A DNA stretch of 17,745 nt, from positions 1 to 17,745 of the forward strand of contig JAAUTT010000012.1 of NCBI GenBank assembly GCA_012031335.1, written 5' to 3'. The position numbers were made by a program, and so were the translations under genes. The notes beneath the pieces were generated by a model, which did not search any database, had not been told where the DNA came from, and saw only the letters and a list, made by a program, of their open reading frames with translations. Numbering within the stretch: the stretch's first letter is position 1; each line of letters begins with the position of its first letter. Below are positions 1-9,027 of this stretch, in pieces. This DNA is from Bacteroidales bacterium. Its GTDB lineage: Bacteria > Bacteroidota > Bacteroidia > Bacteroidales > JAAUTT01.

Positions 1-722
1 CTGTATTTATAGTAGCTGAAAGCATTTGATGCAAGAGGTGAAATGGCTTCGCCTATTGTTGGCTGATAAAAGCTAGCCCGCACAATCTGCATAGGGCTAA
101 CTGTATTTTCGCCGGGGAATGTTGTCCGGAACGATTTAACCTTTTGCTCATATTTATCTGGTGCTTTAAAATTGATCAGGTTAACTGACTCCTCGATATA
201 AACATCGCCACTTTTAATTACACCTTTTTTGCCATTGATTTCGATGTTTTTGGAGATAATTTTTGGCATGCGTATGATATTAATTGACCCTCTGAGATAA
301 ACGTCGGCATCGTATTCCTTTACCTGGTTCTGATGATACGGAGCACGACTTATCACCTTTCGCATAATGGCATAAGCAGGGTCCTCTTTTCCGGGGGTTA
401 CAATAACATCCTTCAGCTCATAGGCCTGTTCTTTCAGTATAAGGTTCAAAGTAGTATAACCAGCATTAATTTCTACACTTCTCCGTTCTAGGAAATACCC
501 GAGAGACTTAAAAACCAGGGAATGCTTTCCCTGCGAAAGCCTAAGTTCATAATAACCATCGGCATTGCTTGTTGTTCCGGCATATGTACTTTCGTCGTAT
601 ACCGCAGCAAAAGGAACAGGATTGTTGGAGACATCGGTAAGACGGCCTTTTACTCCCTGCGCAGAAACGGAAGGGATTAAACCTGCCAGACAGGTAATGA
701 GTATCAATCGGGTAAAATTCAT
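1..722 (-). CDS. DUF5686 / carboxypeptidase-like regulatory domain protein (partial, N-terminal part)
   Basis: The reading frame starts at the ATG at 720-722 and stays open for 240 codons to the left edge, so the C-terminus is missing. It begins with a Sec signal (residues 1 to about 22, ending SVSAQG). A beta-sandwich of the carboxypeptidase-regulatory-like type follows (about 23-105), with the usual pattern of VKGRLTDVSNNPVPFAAV, then TTSNADGYYEL, then LVFKSLGY. From about residue 110 the sequence matches the start of DUF5686 (ELKDVIVTPGKEDPAYAIMRKVI, then YDADVYLRGS). Members are Bacteroidota surface or outer-membrane proteins whose later part is thought to form a beta-barrel; the substrate is unknown. 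This is one of the few genes here with no frame break. A TACCTTTG -7 element lies 27 bases upstream (749-756), divergent from the aspartate kinase. The family call is firm; a specific role cannot be given. Confidence 0.88.
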   Translation of the reverse strand, partial: MNFTRLILITCLAGLIPSVSAQGVKGRLTDVSNNPVPFAAVYDESTYAGTTSNADGYYELRLSQGKHSLVFKSLGYFLERRSVEINAGYTTLNLILKEQAYELKDVIVTPGKEDPAYAIMRKVISRAPYHQNQVKEYDADVYLRGSINIIRMPKIISKNIEINGKKGVIKSGDVYIEESVNLINFKAPDKYEQKVKSFRTTFPGENTVSPMQIVRASFYQPTIGEAISPLASNAFSYYKY

Positions 723-748
723 AACGATATAAAGAGGTTCTGAAAAAT

Positions 749-756
749 CAAAGGTA
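749..756 (-). promoter_or_regulatory. Bacteroidota -7 promoter element for the DUF5686 gene
   Basis: Read on the minus strand this is TACCTTTG, an exact match to TAnnTTTG. It sits 27 bases before the ATG at 722, which implies a short leader. I see no clear TTG -33 element at the usual distance. It forms one arm of a perfect inverted repeat with the plus-strand element at 771-778. Confidence 0.55.
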
Positions 757-770
757 AGACGATAAACTGT

Positions 771-778
771 TACCTTTG
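771..778 (+). promoter_or_regulatory. Bacteroidota -7 promoter element for aspartate kinase
   Basis: TACCTTTG matches TAnnTTTG exactly and lies 92 bases upstream of the ATG at 871. No obvious -33 TTG is present. The expected -33 zone overlaps the opposite-strand -7 element, so the two promoters probably cannot be occupied at once. Confidence 0.5.
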
Positions 779-870
779 TTACAGCCTGAAGTGAGAAATA
801 AAATTTAAACGATTTTTATCATTCTTTCAGCTTTTCAACTTTTCTATTTTTGGTTTTAAAACGTATAAAT

Positions 871-2125
871 ATGCTTGTATTTAAGTTCGGAGGAGCTTCT
901 GTTAAATCATCGGGCGGAATTTTAAACCTTGCCCACATTGTCGAATCCTTTAAAGAGCCCTTGGTAATTGTGGTCTCTGCTTTTGGAAAAACCACCAACA
1001 GTCTGGAAAAAATACACGATCAGGCTTTTAAAAAAGAGTCGTTCGAAACAGAATTTAACACCCTGAAGGAATACCATTTCACCATTTTAAAAGAGTTGTT
1101 TCAACAGGAAAAGCATCCGGCATTTACCGAAATAAATCAGGAATTCAGTTTATTGCGCGAAATATTGTTAAAAGAAGAAAAAGGAACATACGATCAGCAA
1201 TACGACCAGATAGTTTCTTTCGGAGAAGTTCTGTCGACTAAAATTATAAGCCTATTTTTGAATGAACGGGGTATTTCAAACAATTGGGTAGATATCCGAA
1301 AGTGTCTAAAAACAGATTCTACCTGGCGCGAAGCAGTTGTTGACTGGGATTTTTCGGCTAAGTTGGTAAAAGACAATTTCAATATTAAAAAAATAAGATA
1401 CATATTACCCAGGGATTTCTGGGTTTCGACGATAAGGGTCTTACCACCACACTTGGCAGAGAAGGATCGGATTACACTGCTGCCATTCTTGCCCATCTGC
1501 TCGAAGCCGAAAAAGTTGTTATCTGGAAAGATGTTCCGGGTGTATTAAATGCCGACCCCAAATATTTCGACAACACAGTACGGTTGGGTCAGCTTTCTTA
1601 TCTCGATGCCATTGAACTTGCATATTATGGAGCCAGTGTTATACATCCGAAGACTATAAAACCTCTTCAGAATAAAGGAATAAAACTTCATGTTAAATCG
1701 TTTGTTTATCCCGGCGATCCGGGAACAATTATCGGTGATGTGCAATATGAATCGCTTATTCCGTCGTTTATTTTCAAAATGGATCAGGTACTCATTCACA
1801 TCTCACCACGCGACTTCTCGTTTATAGCTGAGGCCAGTCTCACCGGAATATTCGAAACATTTGCGAAACATGGAATAAGAATTAACCTTATGCAGAATTC
1901 GGCTATTAGTTTTATGGCTCTTGTAAATAATCGCATGGACCGTATTAAAGAATTGTCGGCAGAGCTTGAGAAGGCATTTGACATTTCGTACGAAGAGGGC
2001 CTGGAATTAATAACCATCAGATATTACGATACAGCGACTATAGAAGGGTTATGATTAACAAAACGCTTGTACTGGAACAAAAAAACAAACGTACAATTCA
2101 GCTGGTTGTAAAAGATCAGGGGTAA
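871..2125 (+). CDS. lysC: Aspartate kinase, monofunctional (two apparent 1-base deletions)
   Basis: It phosphorylates L-aspartate to aspartyl phosphate, the committed cytoplasmic step toward lysine, threonine and methionine. The ATG at 871 places KFGGAS at residues 5-10, where this family has it; an upstream TTG at 850 is in frame but unlikely. Further hallmarks are SFGEVLSTK, then FLGFDDKGLTTTLGREGSDY, then IWKDVPGVLNADPK, followed by a C-terminal ACT region (LIHISPRDFSFIAEASLTGI, NLMQNSAISF). The frame breaks in a run of seven A at 1387-1393. The family sequence resumes one frame over at HITQGFLG, as expected if one A is missing. A second break near 2043-2048 creates a stop at 2052-2054. 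The next frame then supplies a family-like end, LVLEQKNKRTIQLVVKDQG, and stops at 2125. Corrected length is about 418 residues, normal for the monofunctional enzyme. The stop lies next to that of the convergent downstream gene. Confidence 0.9.
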
Positions 2126-2126
2126 A

Positions 2127-2480
2127 TTATAAGTTGTTCATGTAAACCCAGGCTTTCCTGATTTCGCCATTGATACAATTTACCGGGTGAAGAATCCGTT
2201 TGTATTCCCAAGGTTCGGGATATCGAGGGCCGATTCCTTCATAATCATCGAATACTTTAAGGTTTTCTTCAGGATTCCTTAAACGAAGAAGGAGCCCCTT
2301 CAACTCTTTCTTTACTTTGATGGTCAAATTTCAAGTGCTGGATAAAATTCCTTTGTAAACAAGACGACCATTTAACCAACCCTCCCCAATCGTATCGCAG
2401 CATTGATTAATGTAATCTTTCAGCGGGCTATCCACACCAGGCTTGAGTGTTCCGTAAACAAACAGCAGTTCGGTTTCCAT
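2127..2480 (-). CDS. Gamma-glutamylcyclotransferase / AIG2-like family protein (three apparent 1-base insertions)
   Basis: The N-terminus from the ATG at 2478-2480 reads METELLFVYGTLKPG, with the YGTL substrate-binding loop of the GGCT fold at residues 9-12. The C-terminal half has DDYEGIG, whose Glu (about residue 80) is the usual catalytic acid, then a terminal AWVYM strand. Between them the frame hits a stop. Removing one base at each of three homopolymers (AAAA 2344-2347, TTT 2329-2331, CCCC 2295-2298, plus-strand bases) gives a smooth family-like linker, GIYPALEFDHQSKERVEGLL. The corrected protein is 116 residues, typical of small bacterial GGCTs, which cleave gamma-glutamyl amines or peptides to 5-oxoproline. 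The substrate here is unknown. Three insertions within about 53 bases is dense, so genuine decay is not fully excluded. Confidence 0.78.
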
Positions 2481-2603
2481 CACTTAATAAATATCAACTG
2501 TTTTCGGTTTTTTGTTATGAAAGCGGTATAAATCCCCATAACTTTTAACTATCTACGCGAAATTTATAAAATTTTCCCAGTTATGAAATATGTCCGGCAA
2601 TAT

Positions 2604-2838
2604 TTATTGATCATGGAAGTCCCATAAATGCGGTTGAAGATAATGAGTAAAACCGTGAATGGAACGGATCGGTTCTGAAATAGCCCACCTCCTTCCTCTT
2701 TTATATGTTTTAGCAATGGTCAATAACCAATCAAATATCGGCTTCTTTAACGAAAAGGTAACGATGGGCACCATTTCTATGCAGTCGGTTATTATTTCCG
2801 ATTGATTTCACAAAGAACCATTTAATTTTTAAAATCAT
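2604..2838 (-). CDS. Possible small hypothetical protein (one apparent 1-base insertion)
   Basis: From an ATG at 2836-2838 the minus strand reads MILKIKWFFVKSIGNNN, continues to LFVKEADI, and meets a stop. Removing one base from the AAA at 2733-2735 (plus strand) joins it to DWLLTIAKTYKRGRRWAISE and then HGFTHYLQPHLWDFHDQ before a stop at 2604. That gives 77 residues, basic and rich in aromatics and Trp. The pattern of a single homopolymer slip restoring an open frame is the same as in the real genes nearby, which is the main argument that it is coding. I do not recognise the family. A GGAG lies about 16 bases upstream of the ATG, rather far. It could be a fragment of a longer gene, since the sequence beyond the stop also has open stretches, or it could be chance. 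Confidence 0.28.
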
Positions 2839-2881
2839 TTACTGAATAACATATCTCCTATAATTCCTTTAATTTTTTTTC

Positions 2882-2889
2882 TAGATTTG
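2882..2889 (+). promoter_or_regulatory. Bacteroidota -7 element for the M28 peptidase gene
   Basis: TAGATTTG matches TAnnTTTG and lies 25 bases before the ATG at 2915, giving a short leader. No clear -33 TTG is seen upstream; that zone is T-rich. Confidence 0.45.
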
Positions 2890-2914
2890 AAACTTACTTC
2901 ATAAAGTTTTTCAA

Positions 2915-4263
2915 ATGAGACCCCTCGTATCAGGATTTTTAGTATTCTTCAGTTTTATCCCCCTTTGTTCTTATAGTCAAAATTCCGATTCCATAATTAT
3001 TTCAAATATTTTCCGCGAAGCGCTTACAAATACATGGGCATATAATACTTTGCGACAACTGACAAAAGAGGCTCCACACAGACTGGCAGGCTCTGAAGGA
3101 TCGTTAAAGGCAGTTTATTTGATGTACCAGCAGCTCGTGCCAATTGCCGACACAACTTATTTGCAGGAGGTAACGGCCCACCACTGGTCGCGGGGAAAAA
3201 CCGAAGAAGCATTTGTAATTTCCAGTGGGAAAAGAAAAAGAATACCAGCACTTGCCTTGGGAGGCTCTGTTGGAACCGGGAATAAAGGGATTGAGGCTGA
3301 GGTTATAGAGGTAAACGGTCTCGATGACCTTAAAAAACTTGGAAAGGCAAAAATTGAAGGTAAGATTGTATTTTACAATCTTGGCATGGATCCGTTGGAC
3401 ATGAGTCCCGGCAGGCAATACGGACGTACCGTTTCTCAACGTTTTTACGGAGCCGAACAGGCGGCACTTCTCGGTGCCCGCGCTACCATAGTACGTTCTC
3501 TCACCAATATTCCCGAAAAAAATCCTCATACCGGTGTGATGCGCTATGTCGACAGTATACCAAAAATTCCGTCCATCGCCATAAGTACTATAGATGCTGA
3601 CGAACTGAGCAAAGAATTAAAAGTAAATCCCGGACTGAAATTCTTAATGCGCACATGGTGCAGTATGTTACCCGACACAAAATCGTATAATGTAATTGCC
3701 GAAATAAAAGGAACTGAAAAAGCCGAAGAAATTATTACCCTCGGAGGCCATATAGATAGCTGGGATGTTGGTGAAGGAGCTCATGACGATGGAGCAGGAT
3801 GTTTGCATAGCATGGAAGCCTTACGAATCATCAAACAGCTAGGGATAAAAACAAAGCGCACAATTCGTGTGGTTCTTTTTATGGACGAAGAAATGTATCA
3901 GGTTGGCGGAAAAAATATGCTGCATGGGTAAAAGAAAGAAATGAGAAAATCTACATGGCATTGGAGTCGGATAGTGGAGGAACTCTCCCGATTGGTTTTG
4001 GATTATCTGGCACTGAAGGTCAGTTTGCCCGATTCGCAGAATTAAAACCACTGTTTGAATCATACGGTATTACGCGATTTAGAAAAGGCGGAGGTGGTGT
4101 AGATATAGAATTTCTGAAAGAAATGAATGTTCCGCTAATGAATATGATCCCTGAACCTCAACGTTATTTCGAGTTTCATCATTCGGCCAATGATGTATTT
4201 GAAAAAATCAGTATACGGGAACTTCAAATGGGAAGTGCCAGCATTGCAGCTTTAGTTTTATGA
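2915..4263 (+). CDS. Secreted M28-family zinc peptidase (one apparent 1-base deletion)
   Basis: This is a di-zinc aminopeptidase or carboxypeptidase of family M28, exported by a Sec signal (residues 1-21, ending LCSYSQ). A protease-associated (PA) type insertion lies at about residues 120-210 (IEGKIVFYN, then AALLGARATIV). The metal ligands are visible in family order: His and Asp of GGHIDSWDVGEG and AHDDGAG (about 277-292), Glu-Glu of FMDEEM (about 325), Asp of ALESDSGG (about 352), and His of FEFHHSANDVFEKI (about 421). The frame breaks in the A-run at 3910-3915. Adding one A turns the out-of-frame NMLHG tail into KKYAAWVKERNEKIYMALESDSGG, which links the two halves. Corrected length is about 449 residues, normal for the secreted Bacteroidota group. 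It probably digests peptides in the periplasm or outside the cell. It converges on the carbamate kinase gene. Confidence 0.93.
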
Positions 4264-4335
4264 TAGACAACAGAATATCTTGGAGAATAAACTTTTAAAA
4301 ATGCCAAAAATAGTCCAATAGCTGCGAATAACCTG

Positions 4336-5291
4336 TTAATCCTCGTATTTCATGGTTATTTTGGACCCAAACTTTTTATCTTCCAGTTTGGTTGCCTCAG
4401 TGATAACGCTCTTTCGTCCTCCATTCTCGATAAATTGAATGGCAGCCCTTATTTTTGGAGCCATACTTCCTTCGCCAAACACACCGGCTTCAAGATATTT
4501 TAAGGCATCGTCCCGATCGAGGAATTCCAGGATTTGCTGATCGGGTTTTTTGTAGTTAAGATAAATGTATGGCACATCAGTTAGAATATAAAATTCATCG
4601 GCCCCAATGCGCGAAGCCAGAAGTGAAGAGGCCAGGTCCTTATCGATAACCGCCTCGGCAGGACGAACATTCCCAACTTCATCAATATACACAGGTATGC
4701 CGCCCCCACCTGCCGCTATAACAATTGTACCCTGACGGGCCATAGTTTCCACCACTTTTTCGTTCATAATGCTGATAGGCTTAGGTGATGGAACTACCCT
4801 GCGCCAGCCACCCTCCGATTTGATTTCTTCTTTGAAAATCCATCCTTTCTTTTCCGAAAGGTCATTTTTTTGTGCTTCATTATAGATTTTCCCTACCCTT
4901 TTGAAGGGTTCTTAAAAGCTTCATCTTCGTTATTAACGACTACCATAGTTACCATAGTAACTACCTCGTGAGGGAGATGATGCTTATGCAGCACCATGTG
5001 CATCATCCTTTCAATCATGTAACCAATGCTACCCTGCGATAAAGCAACACAAACATCGAGCGGCATCTGAGGAATATTATAAACCGATTCGCCAGCGTCG
5101 TTCTGCATGAGAATATTCCCAACCTGCGGACCGTTACCATGGGTAATAACAATATTATATCCTTCTTTTAATAAGAAAACAAGATTCTCGAGGGTATCGA
5201 GCGTATTTTGCTCCTGTTCGTCGATTGTTCCGTTCTGGTTATCGCGGAGTAACGCATTCCCCCCCAGGGCAATTACAGCCAGTTTTTTCAT
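4336..5291 (-). CDS. arcC: Carbamate kinase (one apparent 1-base deletion)
   Basis: This enzyme transfers phosphate between carbamoyl phosphate and ADP to make ATP, ammonia and CO2, usually as the last step of arginine or agmatine fermentation. The ATG at 5289-5291 gives MKKLAVIALGGNALL, the amino-acid kinase fold N-terminus. Then come ITHGNGPQVGNIL (about residue 50), VVPSPKP, the glycine loop IAAGGGGIPV, AVIDKDLASSLLA, LTDVPYIYLNY and FGEGSMAPKI. The frame is lost in the run at 4899-4902, where NPSKG is followed by a stop. With one A restored it reads NPSKRVGKIYNEAQ and continues to the second half. Corrected length is 318 residues, standard for the family. No arginine deiminase or ornithine carbamoyltransferase gene lies beside it, so its pathway here is not shown by context. 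An in-frame TTG at 5309 is a less likely start. Confidence 0.93.
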
Positions 5292-5486
5292 AACTGTTTG
5301 GTTTAGCAATTAGATTTTTATTGCTTAAAACTTAAAATTATAACTTATACCGGCATTTTAGTATGTTAAAAATCATAGAGAACAAGCCATTCGCATTAAT
5401 GAAAAGAACTATAATGCTGGTAAATAAGAGTGTTCAAGTTGAGACATCCCAACAAACTGTTTCTTAACATATTAAACTAAGGAGTT
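5292..5486. other. Intergenic spacer upstream of carbamate kinase
   Basis: A 195-base A+T-rich spacer between the mfd stop and the carbamate kinase start, both genes on the minus strand. I see no exact TAnnTTTG on that strand, no strong hairpin and no open frame worth calling. The gap suggests carbamate kinase has its own promoter and is not co-transcribed with mfd. Confidence 0.4.
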
Positions 5487-8400
5487 TTATTCCAGCTTAG
5501 AAAGAAGGGATATGGCATCTTTCACTGTCCTTACTTTTTCTACAACCATCGAGAGTTTATCTTTGGCTTCTTTCATCTGGAAGATCTTTGGATTTTGCTG
5601 AATATAAGTGATGAGTTTGATAAAAACCGGCGAATCGTAAAATGGAGATCCCTGGTTCGAAATAAAGTAAACAAGCATCCTTTCACTTTTCAGGATAATT
5701 TTCTCAATGCCAAGATTTTGGGCTTTCCATCGCAATCTTACAACGTCCATCAATTCGTGGGAGGCTTTGGGTACGGGTCCGAAACGATCGGTAATCTGGG
5801 ATTCGAACTGAATAAGTTTTTCTTCATCGCCAATATTATCCAGCTCCCTGTATAGACGCATCCTTTCGGTGATGTTCTTAATATAGGAATCGGGGAAAAG
5901 TAATTCCATATCTGTATCAATCTGACAATCGGAAACATAACTTACAGGCTCCAGTTGTTTGGCTATTTCATCCTCCTGCGAATAAAGATCTTTGAACTCG
6001 TTTTCGCGAAGTTCCAGCATAGCTTCGGAAAGAATACGCTGGTAAGTTTCGTAGCCAATATCGGAGATAAACCCACTCTGCTCCGCTCCCAGCAAATCGC
6101 CGGCTCCGCGAATATCGAGATCCTGCATAGCAATATTAAAACCACTACCCAGATCGGAAAATCCTCAATAGCCTTTAACCGGCGGCGAGCTTCGGGAGTC
6201 AAAACCTGAACCGGTGGTGCCAGCAAATAACAGAAAGCCTTTTTGTTCGAACGCCCAACCCTACCTCTGAGCTGGTGCAGATCGCTCAGACCAAACATGT
6301 GTGCATTGTTGATAATAATAGTATTGGCGTTGGGAATATCCAGTCCGGATTCTACAATGGTGGTCGAAATCAACACATCGTAATCACCATTGATAAAGTC
6401 GAGCATAATTTGTTCCAGCTTTTCCCCTTCGAGCTGACCATGTGCAAAAACAGTTTTTACTCCCGGACAGGCTTTATTAATCATCATTCGATAGTGGGGA
6501 GATTATCAACCCGGTTGTGAATAAAAAATACCTGTCCTCCCCGGGAAGTCTCATAATCAATAGCTTCTTTTATTGTTTCCTCATTAAAAATGTGTAATTC
6601 GGTATGAATTGGGTGACGATTAGGCGGAGGTGTATTGATAATGGACAAATCGCGGGCTCCCATCAGCGAAAACTGGAGAGTACGTGGAATAGGAGTTGCT
6701 GTTAATGTAAGGGTATCGACATTTACTTTTATATGTTTCAGTTTTTCTTTAACTGTAACTCCGAATTTTTGTTCTTCATCCACAATCAATAAACCCAGGT
6801 CTTTAAATTTCACTTCCTTACCTACCAGTTTATGAGTGCCTATTATGATATCTATTTCACCTTTTTCCAGTTTCTGCAGCACTTCTTTTTGTTGTTTAGT
6901 CGGTTTTAGCCGGCTGATATAATCAACTTTACAAGGAAATTTCTCCAGTCGTTCTTTAAATGTATTAAAATGTTGTAAAGCCAGGATAGTTGTAGGAACA
7001 AGAATGGCAACCTGTTTACTGTCGGCCACAGCCTTAAAAGCTGCGCGAATGGCAACTTCTGTTTTTCCGAAGCCTACGTCGCCGCAAACAAGGTGATCCA
7101 TGGGATAGGGCGCTTCCATTCCGGCTTTAACCGAACGTGTGGCTTTCTCCTGATCGGGGGTATCTTCGTAGATAAAAGAGGCTTCGAGCTCTTCCTGCAG
7201 ATAAGTATCGGGAGCAAACCTGAACCCTTCTTCGGCCTTGCGTTTGGCATAAAGACTAATTAGCTCACGGGCTATGTCCTTCACTTTTTTTTTAGTGCTC
7301 TGCTTCAGGTTTTGCCAGGCAGGAGTCCCAAGTTTATAAATCTTGGGCGCTTCACCTTCCTTGCCCTTGTATTTCGAAATTTTATGAAGGTTATGAATGT
7401 TTACAAAAATGGCGTCGTTGTCTCTGTAAATTAAGGTGATTTTCTCCTGAACCCTGCCATTTTCCTCCACTTTACAGAGTCCGCCAAAAACGCCAATCCC
7501 ATGATCGATATGAACAATGTAATCTCCGGGATTCAATCCCCTGATCTCGTTGATAGTAAAACTGTCACTTTTGGAGAAACTATGACGAATATTATATTTA
7601 TGATAGCGTTCAAATATCTGATGATCGGTATACATGCATATTTTCAGATCCAGATCTATAAAGCCTTCATGTAACGAAACTTCAATGGGTTCGAAAGTAA
7701 CAGCATCGGAAATACTGGAAAAAATATCTTTTAATCGCTGGATTTGACGGGCATTATCGCTTAAAATAAAATTGTTAAATCCGTTTGATTCGTTCTCTTT
7801 AAGATTTTCGGCCAGCAACTCAAAATTTTTCCTGAAAGAAGGCTGAGGTGTGGATTTAAATGATATCACCGAGGTTTCCGGGAAAAGAAAACTCTGACCG
7901 GCTTCAATATTTTTAAATCGTTTTAATAGTTCAGGTATTTCTTCGGGCGGAGAAACAGCCTGCGATTTCAGCACTTTGTCTTCTCCCTGAAAAGTAAGCA
8001 GTTTCTCGGGGATGGTGGAATACATTTTTTCGATAGTTGCCTGCATTATAGGCAGATCAGTTGACCATACCACTGTTTTTTCAGGAATAAGCTCAAGCAG
8101 GTTAATACTGCTTCCTCCGGTAAGCATGTACCCGATATTGGGAATGATACTTATGACTTCGAACTTCTGTTTCGAGAGCTGATTATCAACCTCGAAAGTA
8201 CGAATCGATTCCACTTCTTCGCCAAAAAAGTCGATACGATAAGGTAAGTTGTTCGAAAATGAGAAAATATCCACAATGCTGCCACGGACCGAAAATTGTC
8301 CCGGTTCATAAACAAACTCTGTTTCTTCGAATTTGTATTCGTAAAGCACTTCCCTGATAAAAGCAATGGATACCTTCTCTCCTACTTGCAGTTCCAGTGT

Positions 8401-8831
8401 ATTTTGTTCAGATTCTCTACGGATGTTACTTTTTCCAGAATTGCTTCGGGGTAAGTGATCAAAACCAGTGTTTCTTCCACTTTCGCCTGATCACTTATCC
8501 GGTTTAAGGCCCGGGTGCGCAGAATAATACCGGCCTCGTCGGTTTCCTGGTGTGCTATACTTTTTTTATAGGAAGAAGGGAAAAACAATACCTGGTTTTC
8601 TTCAAGAATATTAGCCAGATCATTATACAGGTATGCTGAATCTTCCTTTTCAGGTACGATAAAAAGATGGGTTCCGGGATTTTTGGAAATAACATGAGCG
8701 CTAAACAAGGCCAGTTGAGAGCCATTCATCCCTTTCAGGTGGATAGCCCGGGTGTTTGAAACCAAATAGTCCTGAATAGCCAAACTATTGGAATGACTGG
8801 CATATATCGATTTCAATCCTGTTTTATCCAT
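5487..8831 (-). CDS. mfd: Transcription-repair coupling factor Mfd (three apparent 1-base deletions)
   Basis: Mfd is a cytoplasmic ATP-driven DNA translocase. It removes RNA polymerase stalled at lesions and recruits the UvrABC excision machinery. Order of parts: UvrB-like N-terminal module (residues 1 to about 400), RNA polymerase-interacting domain (DYIVHIDHGIGVFGGL, about 440), Walker A GDVGFGKTEVA (about 584), DEEQ box LLIVDEEQKFGV (about 682), LTATPIPRTLQ, then ESGLDIPNANTIIIN and the arginine-finger box LRGRVGRSNKKAF (about 855), and the C-terminal TRCF domain. Frame breaks lie at 8402-8405, 6487-6488 and 6158-6161. Each is repaired by one extra A or T, giving NLNKNTLELQVGEK, LPTIEMMINKACPG and IEDFSDLGSGFNIAMQD respectively. 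Corrected length is about 1115 residues, typical of Mfd. All helicase motifs are intact, which argues strongly against real decay. Confidence 0.96.
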
Positions 8832-8971
8832 GTTACATATTAAGAAGCTGCTAATTTAACTGATTGTTATGTAAGAATGATTTGTCGGTGGTAAATAAAC
8901 GTATTTTTTATTCCATTGTTGAAACAAGTTGCTTCAAAATCGTTTTTATAATAATTATCTGAAAGGTTTTA

Positions 8972-8979
8972 TATTTTTG
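8972..8979 (+). promoter_or_regulatory. Bacteroidota -7 element for the glycosidase-like gene
   Basis: TATTTTTG matches TAnnTTTG and lies 49 bases upstream of the ATG at 9028, in the divergent spacer with mfd (8832-9027). No -33 TTG is found at the expected spacing. I could not find an exact -7 element for mfd on the other strand. Confidence 0.4.
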
Positions 8980-9027
8980 TGCGCCATATGCCGTTCAATT
9001 ACCTGGTATTAATCAAAAACTGAAATT

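Larger units (their letters stand above)
749..778. repeat. Perfect inverted repeat containing two divergent -7 elements
   Basis: CAAAGGTAA (749-757) and TTACCTTTG (770-778) are perfect 9-base inverted repeats separated by 12 bases. Each arm contains a TAnnTTTG -7 element pointing outwards, one toward the DUF5686 gene and one toward the aspartate kinase. The symmetry could come from back-to-back promoters, could be an operator for a dimeric regulator, or could be chance. Confidence 0.6.
2481..2914. other. Gene-poor interval
   Basis: These 434 bases carry no confidently recognised gene. They hold a low-confidence coding-like segment on the minus strand (2604-2838) and, at the right end, the -7 element of the M28 peptidase gene. 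The 123 bases from 2481 to 2603 are A+T-rich. On the minus strand they contain open stretches (one ends with a stop just before the GGCT start) that I cannot assign. I see no tRNA, strong hairpin or mobile-element end. Confidence 0.5.

Noticed and set aside
850..870. TTG start for aspartate kinase seven codons upstream
   Set aside because: The ATG at 871 gives the standard distance to KFGGAS; the extra residues match nothing in the family.
2640..2840. Insertion-sequence or transposase remnant in the gene-poor interval
   Set aside because: No terminal inverted repeats, target duplications or transposase catalytic motifs could be seen.
3024..3529. Open frames antisense to the M28 peptidase gene
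   Set aside because: They lack family features and exist only because the sense codons leave the opposite frames open; the zinc peptidase motifs on the plus strand are decisive.
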